This document shows, piece after piece, positions 18,501-22,946 of a DNA stretch of 22,946 nt. This stretch comes from Bacteroidales bacterium UBA6267 (GTDB lineage: Bacteria; Bacteroidota; Bacteroidia; Bacteroidales; UBA1556): the NCBI GenBank assembly GCA_002440745.1, contig DJVB01000027.1:1-22946 (forward strand), written 5' to 3'. The notes under the pieces are model-generated. The model saw only the letters and a list, made by a program, of their open reading frames with translations. It ran no database searches and was not told where the DNA came from. The translations under genes were made by a program, and so were the position numbers. Every line of letters begins with the position of its first letter. The first letter of the stretch is position 1.

Positions 18501-19325
18501 TTGGCAGTTCCGGTAGCGAGTTTCCAACTAACAAAAAACGAAGGTTGTGAAGGGTTGGATATTCAATTTCAGAACAATTCTCAAAATGCTACCGATTACC
18601 AGTGGGATTTCGGAAATGGACAAAGTTCAACGTTACAAAATCCTCTTGAAATCTACTATTATGCAGGAACTTATTCACCTCAGTTGATAGCAACTAATGA
18701 TGCAGGATGTGCCGACACCCTTGAATTAATGGATACGATTCATATTTGGCCCAATCCTCAGGTTGATTTCACTTATGAATCCATCGAATATCAACAGACT
18801 GACCGAGGCAAGATACTCTTCACCAATCTTTCTACCCAATCCAACACTTTCAATTGGACTTTTGGCGATGGAGATTTCACTTCAGAGATAAACCCCATAC
18901 ATCAGTATTGGGATGGAGGAACTTATGAAGTAATTCTTTTAGCAGAAAACAATTATGGATGCAAAGGAAAGATGACAAAATACGTTGTGGTTAACATGCA
19001 AAAGGGACTATATATCCCTAACGCCCTGGCTCCCAACAATCCCGATCCTGAAGTTCAGAAGCTAACACCCGTGGGAAAAGGTTTGGCGACCTATCATTTG
19101 GCTGTATATGATTCATGGGGAACACTTCTTTGGGAAACTACCCAACTTCAGGACGGGGAGCCGGTGGAATCTTGGAATGGCAAAGATTTCAAAGGAGATG
19201 ATGTGCCACAAGGAAACTATTTCTGGGTAGCTCAAGCAACCTTTGAGGATGGAACCTTATGGCAAGGAATGACCATGCCCAATGGAAAAACTATCAGACA
19301 AGGGACAGTAACCCTTATCAGATAG
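12546..19325 (+). CDS. Giant secreted multi-PKD / Ig-like repeat protein with type IX (type B) sorting domain
   Basis: A 2259-aa protein from ATG 12546; the TTG at 12492 is open in frame but places 18 polar residues before the signal peptide, so the ATG is preferred. The signal peptide is about residues 1-37 (basic MKYLYNNASRLRLRC..., hydrophobic FILILTLVCGIG), with likely cleavage before QIYSPD. Three repeat blocks follow: 6 PKD-type modules (~38-580; WDFGDG, WNFGDG), 11 Ig-like modules of ~76 aa (581-1419; each with an ICxGDS-like Cys, a YxW strand and a GC near the end) and 9 PKD modules (1420-2152; WNFGDGT, WDFDDG). The last 107 residues (GLYIPNALAPN ... YDSWGTLLWE ... GNYFWVAQATF ... GTVTLIR) match the gliding-motility-associated C-terminal domain. 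The protein should therefore be exported by Sec, then cross the outer membrane by type IX secretion. No enzyme domain is seen; an adhesin or matrix role is inference. Its 3' end overlaps the convergent nucleotidyltransferase gene by 8 bp. Confidence 0.92.
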   Translation: MKYLYNNASRLRLRCTKFKTFILILTLVCGIGTQVKGQIYSPDTVSIGASFTVSHNQTNVVSQNWDFGDGITGTNPTVLHSYSSSPCGYSSKTITLSIIDSNSTNHQYQKTVVIKNIVSQPILADTDPITPFSNCDNSPSLSNPNFTISLNNNTLEKAGIIYYLVSWGDNSAVDTVYNSSYPITHTYQNLGLFQLSITAFNAFGCSNTATYPIANQSNPAVGLSSLGSTQGCAPQEFTFILSQYQSNSPGTYYVWNFGDGSPQITWNYNTPYINDSIKHIFQATSCQNGGNSFTVSVTAYNYCDQTTATVSNIRIYTSPVAQFTPSSTTGCKNNPISFNNQTLSGFGYNCNGNASFLWDFGDGSISTQTNPQHSYNATGTYTVVLTASNGVCGISTDTATIIINETPKAKFANIATNSCDTLTIFPQNLSTGGNLSYKWIISPTTGWAFQNSTNKYSANPTIKFNQKGIYTVKLRATNNCGYDDTIVVIKIKSKPEIQLSSLQNFCGSGSVSPSAVVDSNYANITSYQWNFGNGNPATSNNLNAGLVNYNNSGIETIYLSVSNICGTTTDSTQFEIYALPQISAITTNPAICKYDSTTLQASGAQSYIWKDMNNNTFSINSSVNISPSNSQSYVVSGTDTHGCINYDTISIQVYNLPQISLNSSQNAICIGDTVQLMVSGAQNYNWLSNSVNIGQGANIQHYPNQSSWVKVIATDTNGCVSEDSTQIQVYTPPTLSISTTNPMICENDSVQIQINGAQNINITPSVNFSGTNYNFKPNTTTIYQINAYDLAGCTTDTTLTITVEKLPILSISQSANEICNGDSISFSATGATNFQWISNGQSISNQSFLNLQPQNTSSIILKGISSNGCINFDTASFIVHSLPNVQINSTANGICKGKSISLTASGANTYQWFKNGNSVSQNVSLTDTLFSTTSYKLTGIDSNGCSNMATKHITVHQPPVLQVSVSSQEICVGDSISVQLNGAAFFKMNNQNISSTTILKPTQNTIYQFVGSNAYNCSDSLTMLIKVNPLPQINATASPNNICLGLSSQLSANGGQTYFWIPASGLSNQSGAQTVATPSQSTDYIVTGIDSNGCKNRDTVSIFVSNQLNLQVAAINPNVCLGDTAILYATGAQTYNWSGGGNLLNTIGDTLKAVPSTNTSYIVTGMDSMGCISTKSLNINSLALPNIIISTSSNAVCPGDSILVSANGASSFIWNINNSSGAQSPFSGNNFYHKPTSNTTFQVTGIDVNQCKSTTSTQISYLSKPTIQLQTNDSIICQGSQSIITASGAQNYQWVASPFISQTNQPTAVVNPLNSSWFFVTGQGSNGCFNNDSIYIEVLAKPTISTNLATQSICSGDSATLSIIGNGQTTWYPFLGLNKNTGNIVKASPLSNQVYTAQLIDSNGCMNSINLQLTVNPLPVAAFDADSLVCKNSSVNFINQSTNTVNYSWNFGDSTGSNLQNPSHNYAYTGFVEASLIAISGNNCLDTIKKVIHIIDAPQANFATYPTVGCAPLSVNINNQSQSYSGSHFWNFGNGQNSNQKNPANIVFNSPQGHDTSYVIHLTTSNICGVSTTTDTVIVNTIPVANFGFITNTQCSPAVATFGNISSSNTNTYFWDLGDTSYTNQAVPNPHTYTTGNTPTDFQITLTASNGCGSDTSVKTLHLNPNYVQALFTPSTIQACAPAIINFSNFSNIQTAASWTFGDGNVSSMINPTHVYSNPGSYQVSLIVTDNCGIDTAITTIQVGTPPVMNFSMAKDTICQFEQIQLTNLTANVANLQWNFGDGTQSNLASLSHQFLTSGNLTITLIGEAINTQCTDTVTKSIVVYPSAQAGITVNNPDGCYPLSVQFQNTTTNGQYYEWDFDDGNNSISCEPSHIFSQPGNYNVKLIANNYYNCADTTYTIIKAYPRPTAAFSFTNTTPCSYPAQIQFTNTSTGANGYYWDFDNSDSSKLKNPLIQYANPGTYNPYLIATNTYNCTDTAELTFDLLAVPVASFQLTKNEGCEGLDIQFQNNSQNATDYQWDFGNGQSSTLQNPLEIYYYAGTYSPQLIATNDAGCADTLELMDTIHIWPNPQVDFTYESIEYQQTDRGKILFTNLSTQSNTFNWTFGDGDFTSEINPIHQYWDGGTYEVILLAENNYGCKGKMTKYVVVNMQKGLYIPNALAPNNPDPEVQKLTPVGKGLATYHLAVYDSWGTLLWETTQLQDGEPVESWNGKDFKGDDVPQGNYFWVAQATFEDGTLWQGMTMPNGKTIRQGTVTLIR
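12657..14285 (+). repeat. Block of six PKD-type modules (coding repeats)
   Basis: About 543 residues, ~90 aa per module. Modules with clear WDFGDG/WNFGDG-like signatures are the first (NWDFGDG), third (VWNFGDG), fourth (LWDFGDG) and sixth (QWNFGNG). The second (SWGDN) and fifth (no GDG) are degenerate. Confidence 0.75.
14286..16802 (+). repeat. Block of eleven ~76-aa Ig-like modules (coding repeats)
   Basis: Exactly 839 codons for 11 modules. Each begins after a -LP/-PP/-KP-like boundary, has a Cys followed by GDS or a variant, a SGAQxYxW-like strand, and a second Cys in a DSNGC-like motif about 50 residues later, so one disulfide per module is likely. Modules are well diverged at DNA level, unlike those in the first gene. 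Confidence 0.75.
16803..19001 (+). repeat. Block of nine PKD modules (coding repeats)
   Basis: 733 codons, about 81 aa per module. Most carry WNFGD, WTFGDG, WDFGNG or WDFDDG, with an NPxHxY and GTYxVxLIAxN pattern and paired Cys residues. The last module leads directly into the sorting domain. Confidence 0.78.
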
Positions 19326-20058
19326 AAATCTCCCGAATGTATTTTGTGGCCGCTTCAAGAGTTTCTATTCGACCGCAGTCGAACCAAAAATTTTCTTTTG
19401 GCATCGGATATCCTTGAATGGAAACATTGGTCAAATTATCCAAATAGAAAGGAACAAGAGATAGTTTGAGCCCTTCAGGAATCCTCTTAAGAATCTCATA
19501 ATTAATAATATGCACTCCATTAAAAGCCAATTTATTGAAGCTGTGCGATTCAGCGAGAAAGTTGGGCTTCAATTCACCCGTTTTTATATTTGTCCAGCCT
19601 TGAAGGTGAAGATTTTCATCAAAAAGCAAGTATCTCGAAGTTTCTCGATTTTGGACTAATAAAGTAGCATGAGCCTTTGAGTGATAATGGAAATCAATCA
19701 TGGCGTTCAAATCTACATTGCAGAGAATGTCCACATTGAACAAAAGAATGGTGTCATCAGGCGAAAAAAACCATTCCGCTTTTTTAAGTCCTCCTGCTGT
19801 ATCCAACAAAACATCCTCATGCGAAAGCAAAATTCGACAATTCTCAAAAGCTTGGCAATCAACAAACTCATGTACTTTTTCAGCAAAATGATGCGTATTG
19901 ATAATAATGTCATCGAATCCAAAACCATGAAGGTAGTTGATTGCATGTTCGAGCAGGGTAATTCCATTGACCTCAGCAAGTGCCTTCGGCTTGTCGGCAG
20001 TAATCGGATAAAGCCTTGTGCCCAATCCGGCGGCAAATATCATGGCTTTTCTGTTCAT
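19318..20058 (-). CDS. MurU-like sugar-1-phosphate nucleotidyltransferase
   Basis: A 246-aa protein of the nucleotidyltransferase (Rossmann-like GT-A) family. The N-terminal signature GLGTRLYPITADKPKAL (11-27) binds the nucleotide triphosphate. DTAGGLKKA (86-94) and FNVDI (108-112, metal-binding D110) follow, with FNGVHIIN and FWFDCGRIETLEAA near the end as in short uridylyltransferases. Its start overlaps the stop of the upstream AmgK/RapZ-fusion kinase as ATGA (20058-20055), implying translational coupling. That pairing matches the AmgK-MurU pair, which converts MurNAc via MurNAc-1-phosphate to UDP-MurNAc and bypasses de novo synthesis. Enzyme family is sure; the exact sugar and nucleotide (UTP/MurNAc-1-P versus others, such as heptose or glucose) are inferred from context. 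The 3' end overlaps the convergent giant gene by 8 bp. Confidence 0.87.
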   Translation of the reverse strand: MNRKAMIFAAGLGTRLYPITADKPKALAEVNGITLLEHAINYLHGFGFDDIIINTHHFAEKVHEFVDCQAFENCRILLSHEDVLLDTAGGLKKAEWFFSPDDTILLFNVDILCNVDLNAMIDFHYHSKAHATLLVQNRETSRYLLFDENLHLQGWTNIKTGELKPNFLAESHSFNKLAFNGVHIINYEILKRIPEGLKLSLVPFYLDNLTNVSIQGYPMPKENFWFDCGRIETLEAATKYIREISI

Positions 20059-21485
20059 CGCATTTCCTGTTCGCGGTGCCGAAGCACAAGGTTCACATTA
20101 TATTTATCACGAAGGAAACCCGCAAGTCGTTCAGCAAAATAGACTGACCTATGACGACCACCTGTGCAACCAAAATTTACAGTCAGGAAGTCGAACTCTC
20201 GCTCAATGTAATTCTCCACCGATTGACAAATCAAGCCGGTTACCATATCGAAAAAGGAATTCACGGCAGTCTCTTTTTCCAAAAATTCGATTACGGCTAA
20301 ATCTCTTCCAGTCAACTCTTTATATTTATCAAATCGACCCGGATTTGGTAAAGCACGGCAATCGAACACAAAGCCGCCGCCATGCCCCGTTTCATCGACA
20401 GGCACACCACGCTTAAAAGAAAAACTATTTACATGGATAGTGAGCTTTTTGTTGAAGTCGGCCAAAGAACGCAGCTTTTCTGACGATGCAACAGCCTCAA
20501 GAACAGGCAATAAAGTTGGCAGCGCAAAGCTAAAACGAGCAATGGAAAGCACATAAGTCAGATTGTCGAGAGCGAATGGGATTGATGCGAGAAAATGCGC
20601 CTTTTTTTCATAAAAACCACGAAAACCATAAGCACCGAGAGCTTGCAGAATCCGAATAATCACAAAAGCATGAAAGTATTCACGGAATTCATTTTCATCA
20701 AGTTTTGTGAGTTTTTTCACCTGATTCAAATAGTAGTCAAGCAATTCTTCACGAACAGAATGAGGCATATCAGCTTTTGCATCAAAGAGAAGTGAAGCCA
20801 AGTCATACTGGAGGGCTCCTCTCCTACCGCCCTGATAATCAATAAAGTAAACATCATCTTCTTTCACCATGATATTTCGTGACTGAAAATCGCGGTATAA
20901 AAAGAAGTCACGGCGGGCTGTGAGCAAATAATCAGAAAAACGCTGAAAATCATCTTCCAAAGCCTGTTCATCGAAAGAAATACCACCCAATTTCAGGAAA
21001 TAATATTTAAAATAATTCAAATCCCACATCATAGATTGCTTATCGAAATCAGAACGCGGATAGCATAAGCGGTAGTCGATAGCTCGTCCGGCGGTTATCT
21101 GCAAGTCGGGCAACTTGTCCAAGACCTTTTTATACAGCGCAAAAACTGAATCTCCAAACCGCTTCCCATCTTTTTTCTCTTGCTCGTTAATAAACCTGAA
21201 CAAGGTCATATCTCCCAAATCTTCAATGAGATAGACATTATTACTGATGTCCTCAGCATAGATTTTTGGCACTTGAATACCTTTTGACAAGAAAACTTTA
21301 CTAAACTCGATAAAGGCTAAATTTTCCTTCGCATCGGGATTGAAAACCCCAAGAGCTGAAAAATTAGCAGATTGAAGGCGAAAATACTGACGGTCGGAAC
21401 CGCTGCGGGCTAAGGGAGTGATTTTTTCGGGATTTTCTCCACACCATGCCACAAAAAGATTTCGAATTTGATTATTTAAATCCAT
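20055..21485 (-). CDS. AmgK-like aminoglycoside-phosphotransferase-fold sugar kinase fused to RapZ C-terminal domain
   Basis: A 476-aa protein taken from ATG 21485. An in-frame ATG at 21617 would add 44 residues with no family resemblance, and the probable -7 element lies between the two. Residues 1-330 are an APH-fold kinase: SGSDRQYFRL (28-37), the catalytic loop YRDFQSRN (197-204, D199), the metal-binding motif IDYQGG (215-220, D216), then QYDLASLLFD, all as in AmgK anomeric MurNAc/GlcNAc kinases. Residues about 345-476 match the RapZ C-terminal domain: HVNSFSFKRGVP, FVFDCRALPNPG (372-383), LTGRD, and GCTGGRHRSVYFAERLA (439-455). The P-loop N-terminal domain of full RapZ is absent. In E. 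coli the RapZ C-terminal half binds glucosamine-6-phosphate and small RNAs; here it may sense an amino-sugar phosphate for the kinase. It is coupled by ATGA to the MurU-like gene. Confidence 0.88.
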   Translation of the reverse strand: MDLNNQIRNLFVAWCGENPEKITPLARSGSDRQYFRLQSANFSALGVFNPDAKENLAFIEFSKVFLSKGIQVPKIYAEDISNNVYLIEDLGDMTLFRFINEQEKKDGKRFGDSVFALYKKVLDKLPDLQITAGRAIDYRLCYPRSDFDKQSMMWDLNYFKYYFLKLGGISFDEQALEDDFQRFSDYLLTARRDFFLYRDFQSRNIMVKEDDVYFIDYQGGRRGALQYDLASLLFDAKADMPHSVREELLDYYLNQVKKLTKLDENEFREYFHAFVIIRILQALGAYGFRGFYEKKAHFLASIPFALDNLTYVLSIARFSFALPTLLPVLEAVASSEKLRSLADFNKKLTIHVNSFSFKRGVPVDETGHGGGFVFDCRALPNPGRFDKYKELTGRDLAVIEFLEKETAVNSFFDMVTGLICQSVENYIEREFDFLTVNFGCTGGRHRSVYFAERLAGFLRDKYNVNLVLRHREQEMR

Positions 21486-21506
21486 AATTTTATCCTTTAG
21501 AAAGAA

Positions 21507-21514
21507 CAAAACTA
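21507..21514 (-). promoter_or_regulatory. Probable -7 element TAGTTTTG of the kinase-MurU pair
   Basis: On the minus strand TAGTTTTG matches TAnnTTTG. The start would be near 21500, 15 nt before the ATG at 21485. No good -33 element was found at 17-23 nt, so support is moderate. If real, it excludes the longer 21617 start. Confidence 0.45.
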
Positions 21515-21643
21515 ATGAATCCCAAGAGGCCATTACAGGGGAGGTTGCGTTTTTATCAAAAAAATTATAAACAATGGAATCTGTTTTTTGGGTAAAAAAA
21601 TTAAAAACATCAATCAAAACAAGTGTATTCCACTAAATATTTC

Positions 21644-21651
21644 TAACTTTG
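21644..21651 (+). promoter_or_regulatory. -7 element TAACTTTG of the DUF1573 gene
   Basis: TAACTTTGC is a full match to the Bacteroidota -7 consensus, 27 nt before the ATG at 21679. The alternative TTG start at 21649 lies inside this element, which argues for the ATG. The -33 region is not clear. Confidence 0.65.
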
Positions 21652-21678
21652 CGGCCTCATAATCTAAAATTTACCCTT

Positions 21679-22761
21679 ATGAAATCAACAATCATATTAT
21701 TATTCAGCATCTTAACCCTGAGTTTTGTTGTGAATGCCCAAGTAGGAAAGATAAAGTTTGACAAAGAAACCCACGATTATGGCACCCTTGAAGAAGAAAT
21801 GGGCAAAGCCGAAGCTACTTTTCATTTTACGAATGTTGGCGATGGCGATTTGAAGATAGTAAATGTGAAAACAAGCTGTGGCTGTACAGCTTCCGACTAC
21901 AGCAAAAACGTAATAAAGCCGGGCGAAAAAGGATTTGTTAAGGCCACCTATTTCACCAAAAACCGCCCCGGTCCATTTCGCAAAACCATCACCGTAACCA
22001 CTAACGATGTTGACAAACCAAACAGTGTTTTGGTTATCAAAGGAACGGTTACACCTAAACCGAAATCTGAAGCCGACAGATACCCAACAAGCATGGGAAA
22101 CCTCAAAGCTATGAGCAATCATATTGCATTTATGCAGGTAAAAAACCATGAAACCAAAACCGATTCGATGAAGATTTTCAATAATTGGACAAGAGAGATG
22201 ACCATCAGTTTTGAACAAGTGCCGGCGCATATTACTGCTAAGCTTCGTAAAAATGTTTTAAAACCACAGGAATCGACTTATTTGATTATTAGTTATGATG
22301 CAGCCAAGCGCAACGATTTTGGTTTGCTTTACGATAGAATTGCCATGAGAACCAATGACGACAATCAGCCGGTAAAAATTATGAATGTCAGTGCTAATAT
22401 CGTTGAAGATTTCAGCGTTTTAACTCCCAAGCAACTCAAAAAAGCACCGGTAATAACTTTTGTTGACTCCATCTATCACGATTTTGGGAAAATTGGCACC
22501 GGAGCGTTAGTCACCTATCAGTACAAATTCAAAAACACAGGAAAAAGCGATTTGATAATTCGCAAAACCAAAGCTTCCTGCGGTTGCACTGCCATTGCCC
22601 CTGCCGAAAATGTAATCAAAAAAGGCAAGACAAGCTATATTGAGGTGAAGTTCAACACAACCGGTTATCAAGGGCAGCAAAAGAAAACTGTGACCATCAT
22701 AACCAACGACCCCAAAAACCATGAAATCACCCTTACATTAGTAGGCGAGGTCGTAAAATAA
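21679..22761 (+). CDS. Exported protein with two DUF1573 (ASH/Ig-like) domains
   Basis: A 360-aa protein from ATG 21679, chosen over the in-frame TTG at 21649 because the latter lies in the promoter and precedes the signal peptide. The signal peptide is MKSTIILLFSILTLSFVVNA with cleavage before Q21. The first DUF1573 domain (about 23-124) begins FDKETHDYGT and has TSCGCTAS (C67, C69). A middle beta-sandwich-like region lacks the Cys pair. The second DUF1573 domain (about 256-360) has YHDFGKI and ASCGCTAI (C301, C303). The SCGC pattern is a family hallmark and suggests a metal or redox role, but no biochemical function is established to my knowledge. It should sit in the periplasm or at the surface. 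No sorting domain is present. It is transcribed divergently from the kinase pair and followed by a strong terminator. Confidence 0.88.
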   Translation: MKSTIILLFSILTLSFVVNAQVGKIKFDKETHDYGTLEEEMGKAEATFHFTNVGDGDLKIVNVKTSCGCTASDYSKNVIKPGEKGFVKATYFTKNRPGPFRKTITVTTNDVDKPNSVLVIKGTVTPKPKSEADRYPTSMGNLKAMSNHIAFMQVKNHETKTDSMKIFNNWTREMTISFEQVPAHITAKLRKNVLKPQESTYLIISYDAAKRNDFGLLYDRIAMRTNDDNQPVKIMNVSANIVEDFSVLTPKQLKKAPVITFVDSIYHDFGKIGTGALVTYQYKFKNTGKSDLIIRKTKASCGCTAIAPAENVIKKGKTSYIEVKFNTTGYQGQQKKTVTIITNDPKNHEITLTLVGEVVK

Positions 22762-22776
22762 AACCATCCTTAAGCA

Positions 22777-22820
22777 AAAAAACTCCGCATGTGATTTAAA
22801 ATCCGGCGGAGTTTTTTTTT
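22777..22820 (+). terminator. Rho-independent terminator after the DUF1573 gene
   Basis: AAAAAACTCCGC (22777-22788) pairs with GCGGAGTTTTTT (22806-22817) over 12 bp around a 17-nt loop, and T continues to 22820. It begins 15 nt after the stop codon. The A-run on the other side makes it potentially bidirectional. Confidence 0.85.
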
Positions 22821-22946
22821 ATTCGATTGGCAAACCTAAACCGTAACTTTTGGCAAATAACTATTTTAAGGTGAGTTCGATGTAATTTTTCTATAATTCA
22901 ATGAATAGCTTGTTGATTATGAGATTCCTCACTTCGTTACCAATGA
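22821..22946. other. Non-coding window end with a possible dispersed repeat fragment
   Basis: No gene start or RNA seen. The last 26 bases (from GAGATTCCTCACTTCGTT at 22921) resemble a short repetitive sequence often seen between genes in Bacteroidota (GATTCCTCACTTCGTTCGGAATGA-like, from general recollection); the copy here departs from it after CGTT and is at the window edge. Confidence 0.4.

Noticed and set aside
12546..19325. Possible toxin, polymorphic-toxin or enzyme domain in the giant protein
   Set aside because: The whole length is accounted for by PKD and Ig-like modules plus the sorting domain; no other domain remains.
19681..20142. 153-aa plus-strand frame opposite the MurU-like gene
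   Set aside because: Antisense shadow of a conserved nucleotidyltransferase.
21486..21617. N-terminal extension of the kinase from ATG 21617
   Set aside because: The 44 added residues look random and AT-driven, the family start fits ATG 21485, and a -7 element lies between.
21712..22230. 172-aa minus-strand frame opposite the DUF1573 gene
   Set aside because: Antisense shadow; the plus-strand gene has promoter, signal peptide, domains and terminator.

Overview
This window comes from a member of the Bacteroidota. Four things point there: a giant PKD-repeat protein with a C-terminal domain of the gliding-motility / type IX secretion (type B) kind, promoter-like sites of the form TAnnTTTG, a glycogen gene cluster containing the fused synthase-phosphorylase known from this phylum, and generally AT-rich DNA with no strong Shine-Dalgarno sites. 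The order is not resolved; Bacteroidales or a related environmental lineage would fit.

Layout. Bases 1-837 (+) are the 3' end of a cysteine-rich, Ig-like tandem-repeat protein cut by the window edge. Bases 838-1134 hold no gene but are packed with short structures: a long imperfect hairpin, a palindrome and a 64-bp direct repeat that copies the last 17 nt of the adjacent tRNA together with its terminator. tRNA-Pro(GGG) lies at 1135-1208 (-). From 12004 down to 1303 runs a minus-strand cluster: GH133 debranching enzyme, GT4 glycogen synthase-like glycosyltransferase, GH57 amylase or branching enzyme, a 1403-aa GT3 synthase / GT35 phosphorylase fusion, then recN. The four glycogen genes are 3, 10 and 23 nt apart, so they look like one transcript making, branching, debranching and phosphorolysing an intracellular alpha-glucan. 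A consensus promoter lies just upstream of the first gene.

A divergent AT-rich gap leads to a 6.8-kb gene (12546-19325, +) for a secreted protein with 15 PKD-type modules flanking 11 Ig-like modules and ending in a sorting domain. It meets, tail to tail with an 8-bp overlap, a minus-strand pair (21485-19318). The first gene of that pair is an AmgK-like sugar kinase fused to the C-terminal domain of RapZ. It overlaps by ATGA a MurU-like nucleotidyltransferase. Together these look like a cell-wall amino-sugar recycling route (MurNAc to MurNAc-1-P to UDP-MurNAc) with a built-in amino-sugar-phosphate sensor or RNA-binding module. Divergent from it is an exported protein with two DUF1573 domains, with a clear promoter and a strong terminator.

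The observation most worth following is the kinase-RapZ fusion. Others are the FliG-C-like tail on the GH57 enzyme, the tRNA 3'-end duplication, and the 118-aa repeats of the first gene, which differ only at synonymous sites over the conserved 45 codons. No phage, transposase, CRISPR array or defence system was seen.
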